DNA of 51,071 bases from Anaerolineales bacterium (GTDB lineage: Bacteria; Chloroflexota; Anaerolineae; Anaerolineales; Villigracilaceae). The position numbers and the translations under genes are program-made. The notes under the pieces are model-generated. The model searched no databases and was not told the DNA's origin. It worked only from the letters and a program-made list of their open reading frames with translations. This document shows, piece by piece, positions 31,381 through 38,973 of the stretch. The number at the start of each line of letters is the position of its first letter. Within the stretch, counting starts at the first letter, position 1. Location: the NCBI GenBank assembly GCA_919902735.1, contig CAKKRM010000317.1, forward strand, positions 1 through 51,071. Reading direction: 5' to 3'.

Positions 31381-34104
31381 ATGACCAAACAGGAATTACC
31401 AAAAGCCTACGATTTCAAATCCACCGAACAGCGCATTTACGCGATGTGGGAAGCAGGCGGATTCTTCAAGCCGCACAATGACCCCAACAAGCCGAACTTT
31501 GACCCGAACGTCAAGCCGTTCGTCATTACGATTCCCCCGCCCAATGTAACGGGCGAATTGCACATCGGTCATGCCATGTTCGTATCGGTGGAAGACCTCA
31601 TGATCCGTTATCACCGCATGAAAGGTTACTCCACATTATGGGTTCCCGGCACCGACCATGCGGGCATTGCCACACAATTGATGGTGGAACGCGACCTTCT
31701 CAAAAACGAAGAAGTGACCCGCGAAGAGATCGGTCGCGAGGAATTCATCAAACGCACATGGGATTGGAAGCATAAATACGGCGGCATGATCACGAATCAG
31801 ATTCGGAGACTCGGCGCTTCTTGTGATTGGGATAGAGAACGCTTCACTCTGGATGATGGTCTGAGTCGCGCGGTGCGAGAGGCATTTGTCCGCCTCTATG
31901 AGAAGGGACTGATCTATCGCGGCCCGCGTCTTATCAACTGGTCACCCGGGCTGAAGACCGCCGTCTCTGACTTGGAAGTGGAATACTCTGACGAAGAAGC
32001 AAGGTTGTATTACTTCAAATATATGATCAAAGATTCGGACCCCGCTACGGGGACAAGTGAATTCATTCCTGTCGCCACCATTCGCCCTGAGACAATCCTC
32101 GGCGATACGGCTGTGGCAGTTCACCCTGAGGATGAGCGCTTCAAGAAATTCATCGGCAAGACGGCCATTGTGCCGATGCTTGGGCGTGAGATTCCCGTCA
32201 TCGCGGATGAATACGTCAGCATGGAATTCGGTACGGGCGCGCTCAAGATCACGCCGGGCCACGACCCGAACGACTATGCCATTGCCCAGCGTCATAATTT
32301 GCCCATCATCTCGATGCTCGATAAAGAGGCAAAGGTCAACGAGAATGGCGGAAAATATCAAGGCTTGGACAGGTTCGAGGCGAGGAAACAGCTTTGGGCG
32401 GAGATGAAAGAGGCGGGGCTCGTCATCAAAGAAGAAAAATATATGACCACCATTCCGCGTTCACAGCGCGGCGGTGAAATTATCGAACCGATGATATCCG
32501 AGCAATGGTTCGTGAAGATCGATCCGCTGGCCGAGGCTGGTCTTGCCGCTGTCAAAGACGGGCACATCAAGATCGTGCCCGAGCGTTTTGAGAAGACTTA
32601 TTACAACTGGTTGGAAAATATCAAGGATTGGTGCATCAGCCGCCAACTGTGGTGGGGACATCGCATCCCCGTGTGGTATTGCCCCAACCATCACATGACC
32701 GTGGCGCGCGAAGACCCGACGCAATGCGCGACCTGCGGCTCGAAGGATATTCGTCAGGATGAGGATGTGTTGGACACATGGTTCTCTTCGGGCTTGTGGC
32801 CGTTCTCCACGCTTGGCTGGCCTGAGCAAACACCTGATTTTAAATATTTCTATCCCACCTCCTACATGGAAACGGGCTACGACATTTTGTTCTTCTGGGT
32901 GGCGCGTATGATCATGAGCGGTTTGGAATACACGGGACAGGTTCCCTTCCACACCGTGTATTTGCACGGCCTCGTGCGTGATGAGCATGGACATAAAATG
33001 TCCAAGACCAAGGGCAATGTGATTGACCCGCTCATCGTGATGGATGAATTCGGCACAGACGCGCTTCGCTTCACGCTGTTGGTTGGTTCAACACCCGGAA
33101 ATGATACCAACGTCGGGCTTAAGAAAGTGGAAGCCAATCGCAACTTCGCAAACAAGTTGTGGAATGCGGGGCGGTTTGTGATAAACGCAATAGATGGACT
33201 TGGAGATCAGAGACTGGAGACTAATCTCCAATCTCCAATCTCCAACTACACCCTCGCCGATTCATGGATTTGGGCCAAACTTCAAAACCTCGTCCGCGAT
33301 GTGGAACGTCAGTTTCAGAACTTCCAATACGGGCAGGCAGGCCAGCAGATTTATGATTTCATCTGGTCTGATTTTGCGGATTGGTATGTGGAGGTGGCAA
33401 AGGGGCAAATGCAGAGATTAGAGACTAGAGACTCAACCGTCGCAACTCTCGCGCGTGTGTTTGATACATGTCTGCGTTTGCTACACCCATTTACTCCGTT
33501 TGTGACAGAAGAGATTTGGGGTCATCTCCGAACTGCAATTCTCCAATCTCCAATCTCCAGCCTCTCCCAAGACTGGCCCAACGCGCTCATCGTCGCCAAA
33601 TTCCCCGAACCGCGCAACCCCGAAGGCTGGGAAGAATCAAAGATTGCAGACTTTGAGTTGATTCAAGATATCGTGCGTTCCATCCGCAACTTGCGCTCGG
33701 AAAAGAACGTGGCCCCATCGAAAAAAATCGCCGCGATAATTTCAGCAGGAGATAAACTCGATTTGCTTACAACCCAATCTGTTGTCATCGCATCCCTGGC
33801 CGGGCTTGACCAGTCTCAAATCCCCATTCTCCAATCTCTAAAAGACAAGCCCAAAGACTCCGCCGCTCTCATCGTTGGCTCCATCGAAATCCATCTCCCA
33901 CTCGCAGGCATGGTGGACCTCGCCAACGAAAAAGCCCGCCTTGAAAAAGAACTCAAGGAAGCCGAGTCCCATATCCAACGCCTCGAGACTTTGCTCGGCA
34001 GCGACTTCGCCAACAAAGCCCCCGCCGCGTTGATCGCGAAAGAACGCGAGAAGTTGGCCGCATATAAAGATACCGCCGAGAAGATCAAGTCTCAGTTGAA
34101 GTAA
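31381..34104 (+). CDS. valS: Valyl-tRNA synthetase
   Basis: 907 residues, slightly longer than usual. The class I HIGH motif is in PPNVTGELHIGHAM (near 50-64). The CP1 editing domain (about 200-340) includes TIRPETILGDTAVAVHP. KMSKTKGN near 538-545 is the KMSKS loop. The anticodon-binding domain and a C-terminal ValRS coiled coil (LANEKARLEKELKEAESHIQRLE) follow. Three in-frame heptanucleotide arrays (about residues 607-622, 678-684 and 720-727) add Gln/Ser/Leu/Pro-rich segments. The gene is controlled by the T-box leader upstream and ends at a strong terminator. AGGAG lies 7 bases before the ATG. Confidence 0.97.
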   Translation: MTKQELPKAYDFKSTEQRIYAMWEAGGFFKPHNDPNKPNFDPNVKPFVITIPPPNVTGELHIGHAMFVSVEDLMIRYHRMKGYSTLWVPGTDHAGIATQLMVERDLLKNEEVTREEIGREEFIKRTWDWKHKYGGMITNQIRRLGASCDWDRERFTLDDGLSRAVREAFVRLYEKGLIYRGPRLINWSPGLKTAVSDLEVEYSDEEARLYYFKYMIKDSDPATGTSEFIPVATIRPETILGDTAVAVHPEDERFKKFIGKTAIVPMLGREIPVIADEYVSMEFGTGALKITPGHDPNDYAIAQRHNLPIISMLDKEAKVNENGGKYQGLDRFEARKQLWAEMKEAGLVIKEEKYMTTIPRSQRGGEIIEPMISEQWFVKIDPLAEAGLAAVKDGHIKIVPERFEKTYYNWLENIKDWCISRQLWWGHRIPVWYCPNHHMTVAREDPTQCATCGSKDIRQDEDVLDTWFSSGLWPFSTLGWPEQTPDFKYFYPTSYMETGYDILFFWVARMIMSGLEYTGQVPFHTVYLHGLVRDEHGHKMSKTKGNVIDPLIVMDEFGTDALRFTLLVGSTPGNDTNVGLKKVEANRNFANKLWNAGRFVINAIDGLGDQRLETNLQSPISNYTLADSWIWAKLQNLVRDVERQFQNFQYGQAGQQIYDFIWSDFADWYVEVAKGQMQRLETRDSTVATLARVFDTCLRLLHPFTPFVTEEIWGHLRTAILQSPISSLSQDWPNALIVAKFPEPRNPEGWEESKIADFELIQDIVRSIRNLRSEKNVAPSKKIAAIISAGDKLDLLTTQSVVIASLAGLDQSQIPILQSLKDKPKDSAALIVGSIEIHLPLAGMVDLANEKARLEKELKEAESHIQRLETLLGSDFANKAPAALIAKEREKLAAYKDTAEKIKSQLK
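33200..33246. repeat. Heptanucleotide repeats inside valS, first site
   Basis: TCTCCAA, TCTCCAA, TCTCCAA preceded by the inverted form TTGGAGA/TGGAGAC. In frame; encodes a segment rich in Gln, Leu, Thr, Asn and Ser between the catalytic core and the anticodon-binding domain. Confidence 0.85.
33413..33433. repeat. Heptanucleotide repeats inside valS, second site
   Basis: AGAGATT, AGAGACT, AGAGACT: exactly 21 bases, which preserves the frame. It encodes RLETRDS. Confidence 0.8.
33538..33568. repeat. Heptanucleotide repeats inside valS, third site
   Basis: CTCCAAT, CTCCAAT, CTCCAGC with flanking partial units. In frame, encoding ILQSPISSL within the anticodon-binding domain. Confidence 0.8.
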
Positions 34105-34110
34105 ACTTGT

Positions 34111-34140
34111 GGAGCGGGATATTATCTCGCTCCATTTTTT
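34111..34140 (+). terminator. Terminator of valS
   Basis: GGAGCGGGATA and TATCTCGCTCC pair, with one G-U pair, and are followed by ATTTTTT. It starts 7 bases after the valS stop codon. Confidence 0.88.
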
Positions 34141-34235
34141 CTCTGTTTGTATTTTGTCGGTTCATTCGTCATCGCCTTTTGCATCTGCGGCGGTGTTGCA
34201 GCGTTGAACTTCGTTTTTTAAAATCAATAATTGAA

Positions 34236-34264
34236 TTGACAGCCGCATTTTGTGTGGCTATAAT
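34236..34264 (+). promoter_or_regulatory. Consensus promoter of the riboflavin-type importer operon
   Basis: TTGACA at 34236-34241 and TATAAT at 34259-34264 with a 17-base spacer, a perfect sigma-70 consensus. It lies 19 bases before the FMN riboswitch. The 510-base gap 34105-34614 holds the valS terminator, this promoter, the riboswitch and two hairpins. Confidence 0.92.
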
Positions 34265-34282
34265 CTTCTCAACTAAATATTA

Positions 34283-34457
34283 ACCTTCGGGGCAGGGTGC
34301 AATTCCCGATCGGTGGTACAGCCCACGAGCCTGTTTAGGTACATCGCTTTCCCCGCTGGGAAAACGGGCATGATCCGGTGACATCGCACATGCGCGAAAC
34401 GAAGTGCAGTGCAGGTGAATTCCGGGGCCGACAGTTATAGTCTGGATAGAAGAAGGT
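34283..34457 (+). ncRNA. FMN riboswitch (RFN element)
   Basis: Conserved RFN blocks are all visible: CTTCGGGGCAGGGTG and ATTCCCGATCGGTGGTACAG, then CCCACGAGCC, GATCCGGTG, AATTCCGGGGCCGACAG and a closing GATAGAAGAAGG. CCTTC (34284-34288) pairs with GAAGG (34452-34456) to form P1. Family knowledge says FMN binding stabilises the P1-closed form and turns off downstream expression through a terminator or by masking the ribosome binding site. It controls the ABC importer that follows, not riboflavin biosynthesis genes. Confidence 0.97.
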
Positions 34458-34494
34458 AACCGCAACACGACTCGTCGTTGCTGTTTGGATTCAC

Positions 34495-34530
34495 GCCCCG
34501 GAAACATTTATTGTTTTCGGGCTTTTCTTT
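34495..34530 (+). terminator. Riboswitch terminator hairpin
   Basis: GCCCCGGAAACA and TGTTTTCGGGC pair around a short loop and are followed by TTTTCTTT. Its position 38 bases after the riboswitch makes it the probable FMN-controlled terminator. Confidence 0.8.
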
Positions 34531-34575
34531 GTGGATGTGAAACAAACCGCTTCGCGCGCCGCTGATGCCTGATTC

Positions 34576-34614
34576 TGCGCCCCGATTGCTGATTCTAGCG
34601 AGGCGCATTTTTTT
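34576..34614 (+). promoter_or_regulatory. Hairpin covering the ribosome binding site of the permease gene
   Basis: TGCGCC (34576-34581) pairs with GGCGCA (34602-34607), followed by seven T that run straight into the ATG at 34615. The only candidate Shine-Dalgarno, GAGG at 34600-34603, lies in the right arm. The hairpin could act as a second terminator or as a translation block. Confidence 0.5.
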
Positions 34615-35370
34615 ATGTTCAAGCGATTTCAAAATATTCTTCCAGCGATTCTTTCCATCGTCTTTGCCTTGCTCGCCTGGCAGTTGACCGTGCAGGTCAC
34701 TCAACTTCCGCGCTTCATCCTGCCCGCCCCCGTGGATGTTTGGTCACGCTTCCTCAAATCCCTCAGCGATGGAAGTTTGATCCATCACACTGGCATCACG
34801 CTGGCAGAGATCGTACTGGGCTTGCTGGTTGGAATCGCCTTCGCCACAGTGACGGGGTATGCGCTGGCAAAATCGCGCTCGCTTGAAAAAGTCCTTTCGC
34901 CGTACCTTGTGGCAAGCCAGGCGATTCCTGTTGTGGCAATTGCGCCGTTGCTGGTCATCTGGCTGGGGGATGGGATTCTCTCGAAGGTGGTCATCTGCGC
35001 GTTGATCGTGTTCTTCCCCGTGTTGGTGAACACCGTCGTTGGCGTGCGCGCCGTGCCAACTGCATTGTATGACCTGATGCACTCCATCCGCGCCACACGC
35101 TGGCAGATTTTGTTCAAGTTGGAAGTCCCTGCTTCCCTGCCCATCCTGCTCGGCGGATTACGGATCGGCGCAACCTTATCGGTCATTGGCGCCATCGTCG
35201 GGGAACTGGTGAACGCCGAGCAGGGACTCGGCTTTCTGTTACAGCTTGGCGATTTTCAGTACGACACGTCCATGGTGTTTGTGGCCGTGTTTATGCTGAT
35301 CGCGCTGGCATTGTCCATGTATGGCGTGGTGACGTTGCTGGAAAGAAAATTTTTGAAGTGGCAAAAATAA
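34615..35370 (+). CDS. ribX: ABC importer permease, probable riboflavin/FMN-regulated
   Basis: 251 residues of the binding-protein-dependent permease family, with about six membrane helices. The cytoplasmic coupling loop (EAA motif region) is in MHSIRATRWQILFKLEVPASLPILLGGLRIG. It is closest in style to SsuC/ThiX-type permeases. The FMN riboswitch immediately upstream and the NMT1-like binding protein downstream match the predicted RibXY riboflavin transporter described for Chloroflexus. The symbol rests on that context, not on sequence identity that I could measure. A hairpin masks the putative ribosome binding site. Confidence 0.85.
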   Translation: MFKRFQNILPAILSIVFALLAWQLTVQVTQLPRFILPAPVDVWSRFLKSLSDGSLIHHTGITLAEIVLGLLVGIAFATVTGYALAKSRSLEKVLSPYLVASQAIPVVAIAPLLVIWLGDGILSKVVICALIVFFPVLVNTVVGVRAVPTALYDLMHSIRATRWQILFKLEVPASLPILLGGLRIGATLSVIGAIVGELVNAEQGLGFLLQLGDFQYDTSMVFVAVFMLIALALSMYGVVTLLERKFLKWQK

Positions 35371-35377
35371 AATTATC

Positions 35378-35470
35378 CGTCATTGCGAGGAGGGCTTTAG
35401 CCCGACGAAGCAATCTCAAACACGTCGAGGAGATTGCCGCGGGCGAAAGAGCATCGCCCTCGCAATGACG
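35378..35470. repeat. GTCATTGCGAGG palindromic element, copy e
   Basis: Begins CCGTCATTGCGAGGAGG and ends CCCTCGCAATGACG. It fills the gap between the permease and binding-protein genes of the FMN-regulated operon. Confidence 0.9.
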
Positions 35471-35492
35471 AGGTAAATTCATAGGAGACTCA

Positions 35493-36473
35493 ATGTTTAA
35501 GAAATTAGTTTTACTCATGCTTGGGCTGGCGCTCAGCCTTTCGGCCTGTACCAGCTCACAGGGCGGGAATGACGCGGGAGCAGTCCGCACGATTAAACTG
35601 CCGATGGGCTTCATCCCAAATATCCAATATGCGCCGTTTTATGTCGCAGTGGATAAAGGTTATTTTGCCGAAGAGGGCATCGAAATCGAATTCGATTATT
35701 CCTTCGAGACCGATGGCGTGGCGTTGGTGGGCGCAGGCGAGCTTCCGTTTGCGGTGGCTTCGGGCGAGCAGGTGCTGCTAGCGCGTTCGCAGGGGCTGCC
35801 TGTGGTGTATGCGTTTGCGTGGTATCAGCAGTTTCCGATTTCGATTATTTCCGCGCCTGAGTTGAATATCAATAAGCCCGCCGATCTGCGCGGACAAAAT
35901 ATCGGACTGCCAGGTTTGTTCGGCGCGAATTATATCGGCTTGCAGGCTTTGCTTTTTTCCGCCGAGCTCTCGCCCGCTGATGTGACGATGGATGCGATTG
36001 GTTTCAATCAAGTGGAAGCCTTCGCCAGCGGACAAAAAAATATTGTGGTCGGTTACGCCGCGAACGAGCCGATTGTGCTGGCCGCGCAGGGATTTGAAGT
36101 GACCGAATTGCGCGTGGCCGATTATGTGCAGTTGACCGCGAATGGAATCGTTTCGAGTGAAATGACGATTGCCGATGAACCCGAATTGGTGAAGAGCATG
36201 GCGCGCGCGCTGGCGCGCGGCATGGCAGATACGCTTGCGAATCCAAACGAAGCCTACGAAATCAGTTTGAAGTTCGTCGAGAATTTGAAAGACCAGGATA
36301 AAGATGTGCAAATGAAAGTTTTGACAACATCTATTGAATTTTGGAAAGCCGAACGCATTGGTTTTTCAGACCCGCAAGCCTGGGAGAATATGAACGACCT
36401 TTTGGTCAAAATGGAATTGATCCCCGAACCTATTGATTTGAGCAAGGCCTTCACGAACGAGTTTGTGCCGTAA
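35493..36473 (+). CDS. ribY: NMT1/THI5-like substrate-binding lipoprotein, probable riboflavin binder
   Basis: 326 residues. The lipoprotein signal LVLLMLGLALSLSAC has lipobox Cys19 and is followed by a short Ser/Gly linker. The body has the NMT1/THI5 and SsuA/ThiY fold: MGFIPNIQYAPFYVAVDKGYFAEEGIEIEF, ELPFAVASGEQVLLARSQGLPVV and NKPADLRGQNIGLPGLFGANYIGL. The FMN riboswitch at the head of the operon argues for riboflavin as ligand, as predicted for RibY in Chloroflexota. AGGAG precedes the ATG. It should be tethered outside the membrane and deliver substrate to the permease. Confidence 0.87.
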   Translation: MFKKLVLLMLGLALSLSACTSSQGGNDAGAVRTIKLPMGFIPNIQYAPFYVAVDKGYFAEEGIEIEFDYSFETDGVALVGAGELPFAVASGEQVLLARSQGLPVVYAFAWYQQFPISIISAPELNINKPADLRGQNIGLPGLFGANYIGLQALLFSAELSPADVTMDAIGFNQVEAFASGQKNIVVGYAANEPIVLAAQGFEVTELRVADYVQLTANGIVSSEMTIADEPELVKSMARALARGMADTLANPNEAYEISLKFVENLKDQDKDVQMKVLTTSIEFWKAERIGFSDPQAWENMNDLLVKMELIPEPIDLSKAFTNEFVP

Positions 36474-36480
36474 TTTATAT

Positions 36481-36571
36481 GTCATTGCGAGGGCGTTTGT
36501 TGCCCGAAGCAATCCTCAACTTTATAGGAGATTGCTTCGTCGCAAAGAACAAGAGCGCTCCTCGCAATGAC
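36481..36571. repeat. GTCATTGCGAGG palindromic element, copy f
   Basis: Begins GTCATTGCGAGGG and ends CTCGCAATGAC, with inner GAAGCAATC and GATTGCTTC. It fills the gap between the binding-protein and ATPase genes, so each junction of this operon holds one copy. Confidence 0.9.
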
Positions 36572-36582
36572 ATGAACAACCT

Positions 36583-37329
36583 ATGACCACCAAACCCATC
36601 CTCACTGTAAACAATCTCAACGTCGTGTTTCCTGACACCAACGGTGGTCTTCACGCGCTGGAAAATATTTCGTTTGAAGTTTGTCCACGTGATTTTATCT
36701 GTTTTCTTGGGCCTTCGGGTTCGGGCAAAACAACTTTGCTGCGTGTGCTCGCGAATTTGTTGCAGCCCACAGCGGGGCAGGTGCATTTCATTCGTCACGA
36801 ACAGCCGAAGATCGGCATGGTCTTTCAACAGCCCAGCCTCATGCCCTGGCGCAGCGTGCGGGATAACATCAAACTTCCGCTGGAGTTGGAAGGCGTGGAT
36901 GAATCCACAGCGCGGAAAAAAGCGCAGGAGATGATCGAGCTGGTTGGACTTCGTGGATTTGAGGATTCGTGGCCGCGCGACTTGTCCGGCGGTATGGCCC
37001 AGCGTGTGGGTATCGCTCGTGCGCTCATCCACGACCCCGACCTGCTCCTGCTCGACGAGCCTTTTGCCTCGCTGGATGCTCTCACCCGCGAACGCATGTG
37101 GATGGAACTTTCCCGCATCTGGCAGGCCAAACAAAAGACCGTCATCATGGTGACACATTCCATCAACGAGTCTTTGTTTTTGGCAGACCGTGTTCTCGTG
37201 TTAACTCAGCGCCCTGGCAAAATAAAATTGGATGTGAAAGTTGACCTCCCGCGCCCAAGAAACGATGATATCCGCTACACCCCGCATTTTGGGAGACTGG
37301 CAAGGAAATTAAGGGAAGCGATTGAGTAG
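36583..37329 (+). CDS. ABC importer ATPase of the FMN-regulated operon
   Basis: 248 residues, of the SsuB/TauB/ThiZ type. Walker A is LGPSGSGKTTLL (about 44-55), the Q-loop is MVFQQPSLMPW, the signature is LSGGMAQR, Walker B is LLLLDEPFASLD and the H-loop is MVTHS. All catalytic residues are intact. It should power the permease and binding protein upstream. No ribosome binding site is obvious because the region before the ATG is the end of a palindromic element. It is followed by a clear terminator, which ends the operon. Confidence 0.92.
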   Translation: MTTKPILTVNNLNVVFPDTNGGLHALENISFEVCPRDFICFLGPSGSGKTTLLRVLANLLQPTAGQVHFIRHEQPKIGMVFQQPSLMPWRSVRDNIKLPLELEGVDESTARKKAQEMIELVGLRGFEDSWPRDLSGGMAQRVGIARALIHDPDLLLLDEPFASLDALTRERMWMELSRIWQAKQKTVIMVTHSINESLFLADRVLVLTQRPGKIKLDVKVDLPRPRNDDIRYTPHFGRLARKLREAIE

Positions 37330-37330
37330 A

Positions 37331-37370
37331 AAAAGTCCTTCGGTTTTTATGCCGAAGAACTTTTTTCTTT
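37331..37370 (+). terminator. Terminator of the importer operon
   Basis: GTCCTTCGG and CCGAAGAAC pair (one mismatch) around an eight-base loop. A run of T with one C (37361-37370) follows. It starts right after the ATPase stop codon. Confidence 0.88.
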
Positions 37371-37400
37371 ATTAGACATTATCGGAAATAACATACAGAC

Positions 37401-37537
37401 ACCGTCCCGACACTTGCGCCGCGCGCTACATCGTCCCGATGTTCTTGCGGGAGTGCGGTGAGGTTTATTTCGAGTAATTTGAGCGTTTGACGACAACCCT
37501 TCGACAGGCTCAGGACAATGCCTTCGGGACGTTTTTT
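37401..37537. repeat. CGTCCCGAAGG-type element, copy 8 (divergent interior)
   Basis: The left end ACCGTCCCGACAC and the right end CCTTCGGGACGTTTT match the family. The interior contains CATCGTCCCGATG and CCTTCGACAGGCTCAGG, suggesting that other small repeats inserted into it. It lies between the convergent importer ATPase gene and DinB-like gene. Confidence 0.7.
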
Positions 37538-37554
37538 CTAATTACCGATAAAGT

Positions 37555-38037
37555 CTATTCTGTATGAAATCCATCCACGATCTCCTGCCTGTGTTTTCGG
37601 TAATCGCGAATAAGCGAATCCACACAGCGGGCGATGGTGGCGGGGTCTTTGCGGTAGTGGACGATGCCCGTATCCAAATCCCATTCGCTTTCGGGGATGG
37701 TTTTCAGGTAGGCAGTCAACGCATCTTGTGTAGACGCGATCTCTTGCGCCAATTCATCCCGATCTGTGGACGGGTACTGCTCGAAAAACCTCGCGTTGAC
37801 TTTGCGATAGTCGTTCGTGCCGTCGTAAAAATAAAAAGGTTCCACACCTTCGCGCAGTTCACTGCATCCTACCAATGTGATTCGATTCCAGCCAATGAGA
37901 TGGGCCGTAATGTCGCGCGGGGTCCAATCACCGAGGGGTTTGAGAAGGTCTTCGGCGGAAAGGCTTCTCAGAGTTTCCATAAAAGCGGCGCAGGCTGTTT
38001 CCAGGTTTGCGAGTTGCTTGTCACGAGAGTCGAACAT
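37555..38037 (-). CDS. DinB/ClbS-like four-helix bundle protein
   Basis: 160 residues. KQLANLETACAAFMETLRSLSAEDLLKPLGDWTPRDITAHLIGWNRITL is the typical first half, with the His of the potential metal site in the second helix. REGVEPFYFYDGTNDYRKVNARFFEQY and SLIRDYRKHRQEI complete the bundle. The family includes DinB, ClbS/DfsB and mycothiol-dependent enzymes, and the exact activity cannot be assigned. AAGGAG precedes the ATG. DUF2277, RAYT and holB genes lie upstream on the same strand. Confidence 0.82.
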   Translation of the reverse strand: MFDSRDKQLANLETACAAFMETLRSLSAEDLLKPLGDWTPRDITAHLIGWNRITLVGCSELREGVEPFYFYDGTNDYRKVNARFFEQYPSTDRDELAQEIASTQDALTAYLKTIPESEWDLDTGIVHYRKDPATIARCVDSLIRDYRKHRQEIVDGFHTE

Positions 38038-38055
38038 GGCAATCTCCTTGATAAA

Positions 38056-38277
38056 TTAGTTGGCTTTTTCAGGGGCGGGTCTGTTTGCCGGAATTCCAAG
38101 CATTTTCCTCGTTGCTTCGGCAACTTCGTTGATCGCCTGTTGAAATGTCTCCTCATTTACCTTGGAAGGCTTTCGATACCCGCTGACCTTCCTTACATAT
38201 TGCAACGCCGCTTCGTTTATCTCCTGCTCGGTGGCAGGACGGTCTGGCAGGCGCAGGGGCTTAATACTTCGGCACAT
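38056..38277 (-). CDS. DUF2277 family protein
   Basis: 73 residues from the ATG at 38277, which has GGAGA 7 bases upstream. A longer frame reaching 38445 overlaps the RAYT gene and is not credible. MCRSIKPLRLPDRPATEQEINEAALQYVRKVSGYRKPS is the recognisable start of the DUF2277 family, whose function is unknown. It is helical and basic in the middle. It lies 18 bases before the DinB-like gene and may share its transcript. Confidence 0.85.
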   Translation of the reverse strand: MCRSIKPLRLPDRPATEQEINEAALQYVRKVSGYRKPSKVNEETFQQAINEVAEATRKMLGIPANRPAPEKAN

Positions 38278-38292
38278 AATAAGTCTCCAATT

Positions 38293-38316
38293 CGTAGTAA
38301 CGACTTTAGTCGTTAC
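38293..38316 (+). repeat. REP-like palindrome at the 3' end of the RAYT gene
   Basis: CGTAGT followed by GTAACGACT-TT-AGTCGTTAC overlap to make a 24-base unit. The stop codon of the RAYT (38306-38308) falls inside it. The matching unit in opposite orientation lies at 38950-38973. Confidence 0.82.
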
Positions 38317-38929
38317 CGTTTTCAATAAACTCATCCCAGCCATTGCCAAAGTCATGGGGCGGCGTAAATGACCGCCAATGTTCCCGCAGCCACTCCCTGC
38401 CCCTGTCAATATAATACATCGGTAGGCTCGACCACGGCCATGCATACGGGTCGCTTGCGTACCCGTGTTTTACTGGATTGTAATGGATATAGTTGAATGC
38501 CGTGTGAAAATGGCCTTCATTTCTGATATAAGTGTCTGCAAATTTATACCAAACACGCCGTTTGCCAGTCAGGCCGTCTTCGACGTTCCATTCGTGGGAT
38601 GTTGTTCCATGGAGATACTTGAGGGCGGCTGATATGTCATCCAGTGATTGAACGTAGAGTAAAACGTGATAATGATTTGGTAAAACCACCCAGGCGATCA
38701 AATCCTCCGTAATTTCTTTGATCGAATTCAATAATCGGGTTTCAAACTCTGTGCGGCGTTGTGGTGAATTCATGAACGCCTTGTGCTCAAAATTAGCGGC
38801 TGAAATCAAATAAGCTCCTGCATCTCGAAACGGATGCGGCGGGACGTGTAATGGGTAGCCCCTTTCACTGCGATAGCGGACGATATCTTCACGTTCTTTT
38901 GGGGAAAGTTTGCGGTATTCGTAGGGCAT
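38306..38929 (-). CDS. REP-associated tyrosine transposase (RAYT, Y1 family)
   Basis: 207 residues. The HUH motif is in WVVLPNHYHVLL (His86, His88). The candidate nucleophile Tyr and the RAYT signature are in FNYIHYNPVKHGYA (about 145-158), followed by WPWSSLPMYY. The protein should nick and join single-stranded REP hairpins. It is flanked on both sides by near-identical 24-base palindromes in inverted orientation, the usual RAYT arrangement. No ribosome binding site precedes the ATG. The last codons and stop are part of the palindrome. It is the only transposase-like gene in the window. Confidence 0.93.
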   Translation of the reverse strand: MPYEYRKLSPKEREDIVRYRSERGYPLHVPPHPFRDAGAYLISAANFEHKAFMNSPQRRTEFETRLLNSIKEITEDLIAWVVLPNHYHVLLYVQSLDDISAALKYLHGTTSHEWNVEDGLTGKRRVWYKFADTYIRNEGHFHTAFNYIHYNPVKHGYASDPYAWPWSSLPMYYIDRGREWLREHWRSFTPPHDFGNGWDEFIENGND

Positions 38930-38949
38930 GGCGTTGAAAGATGAAATAA

Positions 38950-38973
38950 GAGACGACTGAAGTCGTCACTACG
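38950..38973 (-). repeat. REP-like palindrome at the 5' side of the RAYT gene
   Basis: GACGACT-GA-AGTCGTC with ACTACG beyond it. Read on the reverse strand it matches about 20 of 24 bases of the unit at 38293-38316. The stop codon of holB (38969-38971) lies inside it. Confidence 0.82.

Noticed and set aside
38278-38445. N-terminal extension of the DUF2277 gene
   Set aside because: It overlaps the RAYT gene and has no ribosome binding site; the ATG at 38277 has one.
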